A stretch of DNA of 64,000 nucleotides. Origin: Planctomycetota bacterium (GTDB lineage: Bacteria > Planctomycetota > UBA1135 > GCA-002686595). Under the pieces are notes generated by a model. It was not told the DNA's origin. It was given only the letters and a program-made list of their open reading frames with translations, and did not search any database. Position 1 is the first letter of the stretch, and each line of letters opens with the position of its first letter. A program made the translations under genes and the position numbers. Where the stretch lies: NCBI GenBank assembly GCA_026692705.1, contig JAPLOE010000097.1, positions 1 through 64,000 on the forward strand, in the 5' to 3' direction. This document shows, piece after piece, positions 42,752 to 51,434 of this stretch.

Positions 42752-42772
42752 TCATTTTGTCGTGCAAAATGA
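42752..42772. promoter_or_regulatory. Palindrome overlapping the start codon of the DUF4143 ATPase
   Basis: Perfect 8-bp arms TCATTTTG and CAAAATGA around TCGTG. The second arm includes the ATG at 42769. The sequence is AT-rich against a GC-rich background. Its position suggests an operator or an mRNA hairpin limiting translation. Confidence 0.6.
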
Positions 42773-43920
42773 ACGCGATGTATCCGCGACACCTCGGACT
42801 CCCGGAGTCATCGTTCTTCCTCTTCGGCCCACGCGCGACGGGAAAGACAACGTGGCTTAGACAGGTCCTGCCGGGAGCCCTCTGGGTCGATCTCGTCCCG
42901 AGCGAGACGTACGTGCGCTACCTGCGCGAGCCAGGACTGTTCCGGCGCGAGGTCGAAGCGTCTCCGCCGAGCTGGGTCGTCGTCGATGAGGTGCAGAAGG
43001 TGCCGGCACTGCTCGACGAAGTGCACGCGTTGATCGCGCGTCACGGGAAGCGGTACCGATTCGCACTGAGCGGTTCGAGCGCTCGAAGGCTGCGTCGACT
43101 GGACGCCAATCTGCTCGCGGGTCGAGTCGTCAATCGCTCGTTCTTCCCTCTCACGCTGGCCGAGACGGAGTTTCGGCCGACGATCGAAGACGTACTGCGG
43201 ATCGGCCTGCTGCCTGGCGTTCGCAGCGAGCCCACGACCGCGGAGGACACACTCGAGGCCTACGCCGCGAATTACGTGCATCAGGAAGTGCAGCAGGAAG
43301 CGCTGACGAGGGATCTTGCCGGTTTCGCGCGATTCCTCAGGGTCGCAGCCATCCTCAATGGTCAGTCCGTTTCGATGAGCAATGTCGCAAGCGAGGCCGG
43401 CGTACATCGCGCGTCGGTGCAACGCCATTTCCAGATCCTGGTCGACACGCTGATCGGTGTCATGGTTCCCGCGTGGCAACCGCGCCTCAAGGTTCGTGAG
43501 GTCGCCCACCCGCGCTTCTACTTCTTCGACCCTGGTGTCGCGCGCGCCGTCGCAGGCCGCATCCACGCGCCGGTCCACGATTCCGAGCGTGGCGCCTTGC
43601 TGGAAACCTGGGTGCTGCACGAGCTCCGTGCCCACATGCAACTCGCTCGCACAGGCGGCGAGGTTCAGTGGTACCGGACCGGAGCCGGGGCCGAAGTCGA
43701 CTTCGTCTGGTGCGGCCCACATCACTCCGTCGGTATCGAGGTCAAGGCCAGCGAGCGCTGGCGCCCCGAAAGCGGTGCCGCATTGCGAGAACTGCTCGAA
43801 AAGAAGGCGATCCGCCGTGCGGTCGCCGTCTATCTCGGCGACCGGCCGCTCCTCGACGGCGGGGTCCAGGTGCTGCCCGCGCGCGACTTCGCGCAGCAGC
43901 TCCCCGGCTTGCTCGCCTGA
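42769..43920 (+). CDS. AAA-family ATPase with DUF4143 domain
   Basis: The listed ORF starts upstream in non-coding sequence. The true start is the ATG at 42769 or 42778 (MYPRHLGLPESSFFLFG), giving 383 or 380 residues. Walker A is FGPRATGKTTWLRQVLPG and Walker B is PSWVVVDEVQKVP, with the sensor region RFALSGSSARRLRR. The middle holds a small winged-helix stretch (SMSNVASEAGVHRASVQRHFQIL). The C-terminal DUF4143 part has a nuclease-like pattern (GAEVDFVWCGPHHSVGIEVKAS). Members are mobile, patchily distributed and of unclear role. Low local GC upstream supports transfer. Confidence 0.85.
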   Translation: MNAMYPRHLGLPESSFFLFGPRATGKTTWLRQVLPGALWVDLVPSETYVRYLREPGLFRREVEASPPSWVVVDEVQKVPALLDEVHALIARHGKRYRFALSGSSARRLRRLDANLLAGRVVNRSFFPLTLAETEFRPTIEDVLRIGLLPGVRSEPTTAEDTLEAYAANYVHQEVQQEALTRDLAGFARFLRVAAILNGQSVSMSNVASEAGVHRASVQRHFQILVDTLIGVMVPAWQPRLKVREVAHPRFYFFDPGVARAVAGRIHAPVHDSERGALLETWVLHELRAHMQLARTGGEVQWYRTGAGAEVDFVWCGPHHSVGIEVKASERWRPESGAALRELLEKKAIRRAVAVYLGDRPLLDGGVQVLPARDFAQQLPGLLA

Positions 43921-44013
43921 TCCGCGTGACCGCACCGCCAGGTCGCGGGTCGAAGCGCCATGCTCCGCACGCGGCTCAGCACCCACCGTCAGGCTGCGAG
44001 AAGCCGTCCACGC

Positions 44014-44802
44014 TCAGGACCGTGACTCGCCACCGGTCGGAACCCAGTCGATGCACTCGAGGTCTCGTGAGGCTCGCAGTGCATCGATCAGGCTGCGGGG
44101 GCCGCTGACCTTGGTGCCCCACAGGTCATGATCCGTGAAGACCATCCAGGACTCGTCCGCGGGCCAGAAGTTGTTCGGTGTGCCTTGTTGATTCCCCAGC
44201 GGCCTGACCAACTTCACGATGTCGCCGAGCGTGACGCCGTAAATGCAAATCTGGTCGAACCGGGCCCCGTTGGCCAATGGCGAGTAGTAGGCCATGCAGG
44301 GCGTATCGCGACCAATGCCGGAAAAGGAAGAGAGCGCGTCAACGAGTTCTTCGAGGCACGTGCGGTCGAGCGTGCCTTCGTTGGCTGGTTGCAGAGTCGC
44401 AGGCCAGCTCGAATAAGGGAACCATCGATGGCACGGCGGGTACCTGTTGTTGCTGAGGTCGATCGCCAGGCGTTCGGCGAGCGCTCTCCAACGCAATTTC
44501 ATCCAGCCCGGCCTCGGCGTGCTCATGCTCATCGAGCTTCCGATGGTCGTGCAACGCTCATGGAGAATCCGCTCTCCTTCCGACCGCGGCACGATGTCGC
44601 CACTGCGCAGGGCGGCCCGGAGAAGATCGTCGTGAGTGACGCTTCCGTCGCCGCCGGGCTGCTCGAAGATGGAGTGAAGCACCCAGGTGGAGTCCTCCCA
44701 TCCGCCAGCGTCAAATCCGGTGCACCCCGTATCTTCGCCGCTTCTCTCGCGAAGCCACGCGTAGCAGTTTTCCGCGTCCAAGTCCGACAGCCGGCGGGGC
44801 AT
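44014..44802 (-). CDS. Hypothetical protein
   Basis: The ATG at 44802 (MPRRLSDLDAENCYAWLRE) is preferred to the listed TTG. It gives 262 residues, rich in Trp and Cys, with no signal peptide or membrane segment. Segments such as WVLHSIFEQPGGDGSVTHDD, FPYSSWPATLQPANEG and SWMVFTDHDLWGTKVSGPR suggest a compact soluble fold. No known family is recognised. It lies between two copies of the esterase tail, in a block of accessory genes. Confidence 0.65.
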   Translation of the reverse strand: MPRRLSDLDAENCYAWLRERSGEDTGCTGFDAGGWEDSTWVLHSIFEQPGGDGSVTHDDLLRAALRSGDIVPRSEGERILHERCTTIGSSMSMSTPRPGWMKLRWRALAERLAIDLSNNRYPPCHRWFPYSSWPATLQPANEGTLDRTCLEELVDALSSFSGIGRDTPCMAYYSPLANGARFDQICIYGVTLGDIVKLVRPLGNQQGTPNNFWPADESWMVFTDHDLWGTKVSGPRSLIDALRASRDLECIDWVPTGGESRS

Positions 44803-44856
44803 CAATGGAACTCTAGCGGCCCGTCCGCGGACCGGACAGGTCCCAAAGCCGGGGCG

Positions 44857-45129
44857 CTAGACCTGCACGAGCCACGTCACGCCTTTCGCGCTCATCTCGA
44901 GGTACTCCGTCCGACGGATCTCGCGCCAAGGCCGGACCGAGGTCTCGAACTCGATGACCTGGTAGTTTCGTCCGCACGTCTTCCAACTGGTGCACGGACA
45001 GGCATTGGGATCCTGATCCCACGGAATGCTTGCGCGGCGCTTGAGCTCGGCGATCGCGTCTTCGAGCGACGGGTACTTGCCTTGCCACTCCGCGTGAGCT
45101 TCGTCTTCGATCACGAACAGGCGCGACAT
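44857..45129 (-). CDS. Conserved small hypothetical protein
   Basis: A 90-residue acidic protein (MSRLFVIEDEAHAEWQGKYPSLEDAIAELKRRASIPWDQ) with a distinctive CPCTSWKTCGRNYQVIEFE block (three Cys). It follows a recurrent pattern seen in small uncharacterised proteins: a helix of repeated Leu/Ala, IPWDQxP, CTSWxxCGRxY and a C-terminal beta strand. Function unknown. The ATG at 45129 is the only sensible start. Confidence 0.75.
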   Translation of the reverse strand: MSRLFVIEDEAHAEWQGKYPSLEDAIAELKRRASIPWDQDPNACPCTSWKTCGRNYQVIEFETSVRPWREIRRTEYLEMSAKGVTWLVQV

Positions 45130-45185
45130 GGAGTCAGGTTAGCCGTGCGACTGGATCAACGGATGGACGCTGCGGCATGGCGCGG

Positions 45186-46607
45186 TCACCGGAGCTGCGA
45201 GTCGAACCAGGTGAAGACGTCGGGGAGCGAGTCGGTGGGGCAGAGCCAGTGTTCGGTGTTGGGGTAGAGTCGGAAGGTGGTGTGGTGGTGCTCGACGGCG
45301 ACGAGGGCCGTGTGCAGCGCCTCGACGGAGGCGCGCGCGAAGTCGCGGTCGCCGACGGCGAGGAAGAGCGGGCGCTGGTTGAGCTCGCTCGCACGGGAGG
45401 GAGCGAGAGCGGCGCCGATCGCGGCGACGGCGCGGAACGTGGTGGGGGACTCGGCGAGCGCGGTGAGCGCGGTGCCGCCGCCGCGCGAGTGGCCAACGAG
45501 CAGCACGCGCGTCGGGTCGATGGGGTAGACCGTGCCGAGCGCGCGAACGAACTCGGTGAGATCGGCAGCGGTCTCGGTTCCATCGCAGCGCGGCGCGGCG
45601 AACAGCCAGCCACGCTCGCGCGCGAGCTTCACGGATTGCCCGCAGCCGTAGCCGTCGAACCACGTGTCCTCGTCGAAGGCGCGGCCGTGCAGGCCGAGCA
45701 CGAGCGGCGCCGGCTTGTCCCTCGTGAGGCCGCTCGGCACGAACACGCGCGTGCGCACGTTCGACTTGGCCGTCGGCAACGCGAGAAAGAACTCGCCGTC
45801 GCGCTCGGGCCCGTACCAGCGCTCGCCCTTCCTGGCCGCGGCGACGACTTGCTCGGCCTCCGCGAGCAGGCGGGCACCCGGGTAGTCGTGTGCCTCGGTC
45901 GAGCCCTTCGCGAGCGAGGTGAGCAGCCCGTGCAGCATCGCAGCGGTCTCGAGCTCGAGCTTCGGGGCCTTCTCGCGCGCACCCTCGATGTCCTTCGCGA
46001 GCGCCGCCAGCCGTTCGTCGCGCCGCTCGACGATCGAGATCTGAACGGTGGTGAGCGGAACCGTGTAGCTCCCTGGCCACAACGAGACCTGCATCGGTAC
46101 ATCCCCGCAGTTGGCGCGCCGCAGATTGAGCGGGACCGGAAAGGACAAGATCCAGGTTTCTTCCGTGTCCTCGTGGACCGCGACGCCCCCGACCTCCGGC
46201 AGCGTACATCCCAGCTGCATCATCGTGGGAGTCGTCGAGTACACGGCCTCCGCGCTGATGAAGGTCGTGCCATCAGCGCGATCACACAGTCGACTCGACA
46301 GCACGAGTCCGAGGTTGAAGTACCCATCTCGCCCGCCGTGCGGCGTCAACGCCATCAGGGCGCGGTCGAGCCGCCGCGCGCAGGCTCCAGTGCCGCTCGA
46401 GAAGCAGCTCTCGGCGAGGCCCTCGAGGCTTCGGAGTGCTTCGGCGTGGAACTGCGGATCTCGGGGAACCATCCACGCGCGCTCGAGTTCCCTCAGCCGC
46501 GTGAGAACCTCGAGCCGCGCGTTCAGCGGCGGGTAGATCTCCTCAGCGAAGGATGGGTCGCCGGACTGAAGCGACAGCGTCAACGCGATCCCGAGTGCGA
46601 GGTTCAT
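45186..46607 (-). CDS. Exported alpha/beta hydrolase (esterase/peptidase S9-like)
   Basis: The ATG at 46607 (MNLALGIALTLSLQSG) is chosen over the longer listed start, giving 473 residues. Residues ~25-250 are an unassigned N-terminal region. The hydrolase domain begins near 260 (NVRTRVFVPSGLTRDKPAPLVLGLHG, the oxyanion region). The nucleophile Ser is in LLVGHSRGGGTALTAL, a later Asp is near LAVGDRDFARAS, and the catalytic His is probably in YPNTEHWLCP close to the C-terminus. It is probably a secreted esterase or polyester-type hydrolase. Its 3' end is duplicated at 42502. Confidence 0.82.
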   Translation of the reverse strand: MNLALGIALTLSLQSGDPSFAEEIYPPLNARLEVLTRLRELERAWMVPRDPQFHAEALRSLEGLAESCFSSGTGACARRLDRALMALTPHGGRDGYFNLGLVLSSRLCDRADGTTFISAEAVYSTTPTMMQLGCTLPEVGGVAVHEDTEETWILSFPVPLNLRRANCGDVPMQVSLWPGSYTVPLTTVQISIVERRDERLAALAKDIEGAREKAPKLELETAAMLHGLLTSLAKGSTEAHDYPGARLLAEAEQVVAAARKGERWYGPERDGEFFLALPTAKSNVRTRVFVPSGLTRDKPAPLVLGLHGRAFDEDTWFDGYGCGQSVKLARERGWLFAAPRCDGTETAADLTEFVRALGTVYPIDPTRVLLVGHSRGGGTALTALAESPTTFRAVAAIGAALAPSRASELNQRPLFLAVGDRDFARASVEALHTALVAVEHHHTTFRLYPNTEHWLCPTDSLPDVFTWFDSQLR

Positions 46608-46635
46608 TTGCAAGGTCTCTCGGTGCGTCGCGGGT

Positions 46636-47109
46636 TCACTGCTTACTGTAGAAGCAATTGACGACGCTCGCGTTGACGAGCCGGTCATGTTCGTCGAAAT
46701 CGATCACGAGCCACTCGTCCCCGACCAGTGCGCTCCCCAGCCACCACGACTCGTCCTCCTTCGAGAACCAAGGCCGCGTGTCGAACACGGTCCAGCGATT
46801 GCTTGGGCCGAGCCACTCGCGAGCCTGAGCCCGAGTCGTGCCGGGCACGAGCAACCGCTCGATCACGTCCGGAGCCATCGCTCGACGCTCAGTGCGTTCC
46901 AGACTGGCGTGGGTGCTGTGCGGCTCCGCGATCCACCGAGCCGAGTCGAACGCCAACGGCTCCAAGCGCGATTCCCTCGACAGGAACCCGAAAAGCACGA
47001 CTCCGCACGCGATGCCCACGGGGCAGCCAGCGAGAAGGGTGAGCGCGATCGGCGCAAGGACGCGTTGCGGATCGAACTCCGGCCTCGACGACGGGGAAGG
47101 GTTACTCAT
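46636..47109 (-). CDS. Small membrane-anchored protein, paralogue 1
   Basis: The ATG at 47109 gives 157 residues. One membrane segment at ~20-45 (IALTLLAGCPVGIACGVVLFGFL) is followed by a periplasmic domain with MAPDVIERLLVPGTTRAQAREWLGPSNRW and a beta-rich end (EWLVIDFDEHDRLVNASV). The 'LVPGxTxAxxxxWLGP' step is reminiscent of the BamE/SmpA fold. It starts 3 bases after the stop of its upstream partner, which has the same layout. Confidence 0.68.
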   Translation of the reverse strand: MSNPSPSSRPEFDPQRVLAPIALTLLAGCPVGIACGVVLFGFLSRESRLEPLAFDSARWIAEPHSTHASLERTERRAMAPDVIERLLVPGTTRAQAREWLGPSNRWTVFDTRPWFSKEDESWWLGSALVGDEWLVIDFDEHDRLVNASVVNCFYSKQ

Positions 47110-47111
47110 GC

Positions 47112-47552
47112 CTAGTCTCGATAGAGGCCGGCCTGCAGCACCCGCCCGCTCCGATCGAGCGCGACTTCGAGCCACTCACTATCCACGCCCATTCCTCGCT
47201 CGCTCCCGAGGTTGTATTTCCACACGGCGGTGGCCGCACCGCTTCCCTCGCGCAGTTCGTCCGCTGGGCCGATCCACTCGAGGAGCTCCGCCTCCGTGAC
47301 TCCCGGGACGAGCTTCGTCTCGAGCAAGTCATCGACCATGCGCTGCCGAACGGAGTGGAAGTCCGTCGAGATGTCCTCCGAGTCCCGCCAGTCGGGCGCG
47401 TTCCACACCTCGGCATCAAACGGGCGCGCGTGGATTCCGCACGGCCCGACGAAGAGCGGCACGACCAACACCCCGAGCGTGAGCCAGCCGCAGATGAAGG
47501 CCGAGACCAGGAAACTGACCGCGACCGCGATCTTCTTCGGCATTTGAGTCAT
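47112..47552 (-). CDS. Small membrane-anchored protein, paralogue 2
   Basis: The ATG at 47552 (MTQMPKKIAVAVSFLVSAF) gives 146 residues. One membrane segment (VAVSFLVSAFICGWLTLGVLVVPLFV) precedes a domain with MVDDLLETKLVPGVTEAELLEWIGPADE and SEWLEVALDRSGRVLQAGL, matching paralogue 1 in order and spacing (LVPGTTRAQAREWLGP). The pair probably arose by tandem duplication and forms one transcript. A BamE/SmpA-like fold is possible but not proven. Confidence 0.68.
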   Translation of the reverse strand: MTQMPKKIAVAVSFLVSAFICGWLTLGVLVVPLFVGPCGIHARPFDAEVWNAPDWRDSEDISTDFHSVRQRMVDDLLETKLVPGVTEAELLEWIGPADELREGSGAATAVWKYNLGSERGMGVDSEWLEVALDRSGRVLQAGLYRD

Positions 47553-47632
47553 GCGTCGTTTCGGCCCAGGGCCCTCGAGCCTACTTGCGGGGACCGTACC
47601 GCGCCACGCACCCCTTGCGGCGCGGCGGCCCG

Positions 47633-48457
47633 CTAGCGCTTCGCCGCGAGCACTTCCCACACCGGCGGGCATTGCGCGAAACGCAGGGGATTTCCGCGCA
47701 TCGAGGCGAGTTCGGAGAGCAGGCCGTCGGCGTCCGATTGCGCCAGCAGGCCCATGCTCACCAGCTTCGGCACGAACGTGTGCCACCACGTGTCGATCCA
47801 CGCGAACATGCTGTCGCTGCCGCGCGCGGAGCGCTGGATCAGCTCGATCTGGTCCACCACAAAACCCGCTTCGTCGAGCAGCTGCGGCAGGCGGCCCACG
47901 ATGTCCGGATCACCGCCGCGCTTGCGCCACGAGAGCGCCGTGGCCGCGACCGCGCGGTCGTGGAAGACGCTGCGCGGCGCGAGGCTCATCGAGGTGTAGT
48001 TGAAGTAGTCGTGCACGACGAAACGACCGCCGGGCCGCAGCGCCGCGGCGACTCCGCGCACGACGGCCGCCGGATCGGGCACGAAACACAGCACCCAGCG
48101 CGCGTACGCCATGTCGAACGGCGTCTCGCCGGCGAGCGCGGGCCCGAGCTGCTGCACATCGCCGCGACGTCCGCGCAATTGCGATAGCCCGCGCTGCGTC
48201 GCCTGCTGCGACAGATAGTCGATGAACGGCTGCGACTCGTCCACGGCCACGACCGCGCCGCGATCGCTCACCATCTGTGCGAGATCGAAGGCCGCAAAAC
48301 CCGGCCCGCAGCCGACGTCGAGCACGCGCTGCCCCGGCCGCAGCGCCGCGCGCCGACAGCCGACCTGAAGCGCGTCGGACCACAGCCGATGCTGAAGCCC
48401 GAGCCGTTGCAGTTCGTCGTCGCCGGTTCCGAGCACGTAGGGGGTCTGCTGAGCCAT
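47633..48457 (-). CDS. Class I SAM-dependent methyltransferase
   Basis: A 274-residue soluble protein starting at MAQQTPYVLGTGDDELQRLG. The SAM-binding Gly-rich motif is RVLDVGCGPGFAAFDLAQ (motif I), followed by GAVVAVDESQPFIDY (motif II, acidic end of strand 2), and FDMAYARWVLCFVPDP is motif IV. The fold is the ubiE/methyltransferase-11 type. The C-terminal ~110 residues (FVVHDYFNYTSMSLAPRSVF, then a helical end) probably give substrate specificity. No neighbour points to a substrate. Confidence 0.85.
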   Translation of the reverse strand: MAQQTPYVLGTGDDELQRLGLQHRLWSDALQVGCRRAALRPGQRVLDVGCGPGFAAFDLAQMVSDRGAVVAVDESQPFIDYLSQQATQRGLSQLRGRRGDVQQLGPALAGETPFDMAYARWVLCFVPDPAAVVRGVAAALRPGGRFVVHDYFNYTSMSLAPRSVFHDRAVAATALSWRKRGGDPDIVGRLPQLLDEAGFVVDQIELIQRSARGSDSMFAWIDTWWHTFVPKLVSMGLLAQSDADGLLSELASMRGNPLRFAQCPPVWEVLAAKR

Positions 48458-48546
48458 GCGCGCACCATGCTAGAGATTGCCACGCGATTTCCGCGAGCCC
48501 GGAGAGCGCAACTGCCGTCGCGATGACGGCGTGCGCGGAAACCGGG

Positions 48547-49818
48547 TCACTTCGTCTCGGTCTTCACCGCGAGGCCCTTCAGCGTCGCGAACAACGGCGC
48601 CAGCGTGGCCTCCTCGATGTCGAACGTGAGCAGCGTGAACGTGCACGAGATCCCGCCCACGCGCGCCACGCCCTGCGTGACGAACGGGTAGTCGCCCTCG
48701 GCGGGTTCCTTGCCCCGCAGCTTCTCGTCCTCGTCGCTGAAGTAGTAGCCCTGCACGGTCGGCGAGGTGAGCTCGCGCAGCTCGACCTTCTCCGCCTTCT
48801 TGCCCGCCTGGAGCTGGATCATCAAGCCGGCGAGCTCGGCCTCCTCCTCGAGCTTCTCGAGCGACTTGTCCTCGTCGATCAGGCTGATCAGCATCTGGAA
48901 GCGCGCGCCCGGCGGTGGGGTGAAGGTCAGCGTCACCGGTTCCGAGCTCGTCGACTCCCTGAACGCCGGCTCGACCTGCAAGGTCCAGCGCTCGAGCGAG
49001 GTCAGCGACGCGAGCCGTCCCTTGCCGATGTCCACGGCGTGCGCACACTCCTGCTCGATCTCGAGCGCCGCCGCCTTGCCCTTCGCCGGCTGCTTCGCGA
49101 GCGAGTCGGGCAACTTCTGTCGGTAGATGGGCCTGCCCGTCCGGACGGGCTCGTCCGCCTCGAGCCGCTTCAGCACCAGTTCGCCCAGGCGCTTCGCGTT
49201 CTGCGCGCGGCTGTCCGTCTGCTTCGCGACGAGCGAGAGGCCGGCCTTCACGCTGTCGAGAGCCTCTTGCTTGTGGCCCAGCCGCGAGTGCGCGATGCCG
49301 ATGTCGATATGGGTGGCGCCGTTCTTCGGATCGAGCTTCAGAGCCTTCGAGAACACCCTCAGCGCTCCCTCCGGATCGCCTGCGTCGCATTGGGCGTAGC
49401 CCAGATTCAGCAGGTTCTGCACCGAGAACGCCTTGTCCTTGCTGTACGTCGCCGCCTTGTCGAACGTGAACTCCGCGCTCTCCCACGCCTCCGCCGCGAG
49501 GAACGTGTTGCCGAGGTTGGTCCACGCCGCCGGATTCGAACCATCGATCTCCAGCAGCTGCCAGCCCGCCTTCACCGAGCGCTGCAAGCGACTGCCCTTG
49601 CGCAGCGCGACGACGTACTCGAGCAGCACTTCCTTCGACTTCGGCGCGATCGCGAGCGCATCCTCGTACTTGGCGATCGCGTCCCCGAACCTGCCTTGCA
49701 GGTTCAGCCGGAACGCCGCATCGAAGCTCTCCTGCGCCTTGGGCGGAAGCGTCTGCGCCGAAGCGGGGACGGCGAAGACGAGCAGCAGGATCGGAAGGAA
49801 CATGCGAGCCAACGCCAT
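48547..49818 (-). CDS. Exported tetratricopeptide-repeat protein
   Basis: A 423-residue protein with a signal peptide (MFLPILLLVFAVPASAQ). TPR units fill about 25-215 (AFRLNLQGRFGDAIAKYEDALAIAPKS, AWTNLGNTFLAAEAWESAEFTF, LGYAQCDAGDPEGALRVFSKALKLDPKN, IGIAHSRLGHKQEALDSV). The C-terminal half is a beta-rich domain (WTLQVEPAFRESTSSEPVTLTFTPPPG) that matches no family known to me. It is transcribed away from the TlpA-like gene. It is probably periplasmic, holding a protein complex. Confidence 0.78.
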   Translation of the reverse strand: MALARMFLPILLLVFAVPASAQTLPPKAQESFDAAFRLNLQGRFGDAIAKYEDALAIAPKSKEVLLEYVVALRKGSRLQRSVKAGWQLLEIDGSNPAAWTNLGNTFLAAEAWESAEFTFDKAATYSKDKAFSVQNLLNLGYAQCDAGDPEGALRVFSKALKLDPKNGATHIDIGIAHSRLGHKQEALDSVKAGLSLVAKQTDSRAQNAKRLGELVLKRLEADEPVRTGRPIYRQKLPDSLAKQPAKGKAAALEIEQECAHAVDIGKGRLASLTSLERWTLQVEPAFRESTSSEPVTLTFTPPPGARFQMLISLIDEDKSLEKLEEEAELAGLMIQLQAGKKAEKVELRELTSPTVQGYYFSDEDEKLRGKEPAEGDYPFVTQGVARVGGISCTFTLLTFDIEEATLAPLFATLKGLAVKTETK

Positions 49819-49976
49819 GGTGGGTTCTCCGTCCCGCGTGCGAACTCGGCGCCACGGCAGGATTTCGGGCGCCGTGGGCCGCAGCCTGATCGCCCCGGGA
49901 CAAGGCGGCCATGCTCAAGACCACGAAGGAGAGAGTACCGTCACCTCCACCTGCCCGCGAAAATGGGGCGGCACGG

Positions 49977-50050
49977 GGCGATTTCGTCAAGGCCATCGAG
50001 ATCCGAACCAAGGCCGTCAAAGTTGCGAGCGAGCGCTCGCGCCCAACCCG
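49977..50050 (+). pseudogene. Fragment of a TlpA-like gene 3' end
   Basis: The + strand reads GDFVKAIEIRTKAVKVASER, matching GDLAKAIEVQTMAVEVASER at the end of the intact gene 1.2 kb downstream (51170-51242). The rest of the paralogue is absent. The remaining part of this ~400-base gap (49819-50215) holds nothing else that can be called. Confidence 0.7.
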
Positions 50051-50215
50051 GTTGGCTGGGCGGACGGCTCGAAAGCAGGCGCAGCGCGCCGCTCGGCAGC
50101 GCCCCGTCGATGCCGCCACAGGATTCTTGCCGTGGCTCCCCAAGCGCGAGCGGTCGTTGCTAGCCTGAGCCTCCGCAGCGTTGCGATTCCCAGACCCCCA
50201 CGGATTTCACTCGTC

Positions 50216-51286
50216 ATGCTCACGACACTCGCTCTTTCCCTGCTCCTTGTCCCGTCGCCCTCGCAGTCGGCGCCCGCTCCCGCCGCTCAGGAAAAGCCGC
50301 AACCGACGCTCAAGGTTGGCTCCCCGGCGCCGGCGCTCGAGATCGAGTCGTGGCTCAAGGGCAAGCCGATCGCGAAGTTCGAGCCGGGCCACGTCTACGT
50401 CGTCGAATTCTGGGCGACGTGGTGCGGGCCGTGCATCGCGAGCATGCCGCACATCTCCGCGCTGCAGGCCGACTACAAGGACAAGGTGACGGTGATCGGC
50501 ACGAACATCTGGGAGGACAAGCCCTACGGCGAGAAGACGCTCGAGAAGGTCACCAAGTTCGTCGCCGACCAGGGCGATCGCATGGGCTACACGATCGCGT
50601 ACGACGGGCCCAAGGCGCGCATGGACGCGAATTGGATGGCCGCCGCGGGTCGGAACGGCATCCCGTCGGCGTTCATCGTCGACCAGAAGGGCATCGTCGC
50701 GTGGATGGGGCATCCCGCAGGCATGGACTTCGCGCTGCACGAGATCGTCGCGGGCACGTGGGACATCGCGAAGGGTCCCGAGCTCGAGAAGCAGGCCACC
50801 GAAAAGCTGCGCGCGGTGGGTGAGCTCGCCAAGACCGACGGTCCCGCCGCTCAGGCCGCCTACGACAAGCTCGCCAAGGAGCTGCCGTTCCTCGTCAAGC
50901 ACCAGGACGACCTGCGCCTCGACCTGCTCAAGGCGAACGGCAAGTGGGACGAGGTGTACACGGTTTGGCGCGAGCGCGTCGAGCGTGGCCTCAAGCAGAA
51001 GGACCTCTTCGCGCTCTCCGGCGTCGCGCGCGCGATCGTCGATCCCAAGGCCACCATGCCCGCGCGCGACTTCGACCTCGCCCTGCGCGCAGCGCAGGCC
51101 GCCGTCGAGATCTCGGAGTCCAAGGCCGCCGGTTACCTCGACCTCCTCGCGAAGGTCCACGCCGCTCGCGGCGACCTTGCCAAGGCGATCGAAGTCCAGA
51201 CCATGGCCGTCGAAGTCGCGAGCGAGCGCTCGCGCCCGACTTACCAGGCCACGCTCGACGGTTACAAGGGCAAGGCCGCGCAGTAA
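50216..51286 (+). CDS. Exported TlpA-like thioredoxin-fold protein with helical C-terminus
   Basis: The ATG at 50216 (MLTTLALSLLLVPSPSQSAPAPAAQ) starts a signal peptide, giving 356 residues. The thioredoxin-like domain covers about 30-190: VGSPAPALEIESWLKGKPI, the redox centre EFWATWCGPCIASMP (Cys-Gly-Pro-Cys) and GIPSAFIVDQKGIVAWMGHP with the cis-Pro. The C-terminal ~160 residues are Ala/Leu-rich helices with TPR-like pairs (YDKLAKELPFLVKHQDD, VHAARGDLAKAIEVQTMAVE). It is a periplasmic thiol-disulfide reductase of the type used for cytochrome or exported-protein folding. Confidence 0.88.
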   Translation: MLTTLALSLLLVPSPSQSAPAPAAQEKPQPTLKVGSPAPALEIESWLKGKPIAKFEPGHVYVVEFWATWCGPCIASMPHISALQADYKDKVTVIGTNIWEDKPYGEKTLEKVTKFVADQGDRMGYTIAYDGPKARMDANWMAAAGRNGIPSAFIVDQKGIVAWMGHPAGMDFALHEIVAGTWDIAKGPELEKQATEKLRAVGELAKTDGPAAQAAYDKLAKELPFLVKHQDDLRLDLLKANGKWDEVYTVWRERVERGLKQKDLFALSGVARAIVDPKATMPARDFDLALRAAQAAVEISESKAAGYLDLLAKVHAARGDLAKAIEVQTMAVEVASERSRPTYQATLDGYKGKAAQ

Positions 51287-51434
51287 TCGCGCCGATCCCG
51301 CGCTCTTCCTCGACGCCGCGTCGCACCTCTCCGGTGCGGCGCGGCGTCGGGCATTTCGCCAACTGCGCCGGCGCGGTGACACCCGGATCGGGCTGACTCT
51401 GGATACCCTTCACCTGGAGAGGGACAAGGTCAAC

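Noticed and set aside
42565-42768. N-terminal extension of the DUF4143 ATPase ORF
   Set aside because: It overlaps the stranded esterase tail and has no family match. The family's usual MYxRHL start lies at 42769/42778.
44128-45267. 379-residue + strand ORF opposite the hypothetical genes
   Set aside because: Its end (SVGQSQCSVLG) is only the reverse of the duplicated esterase tail, and the minus-strand genes have better composition.
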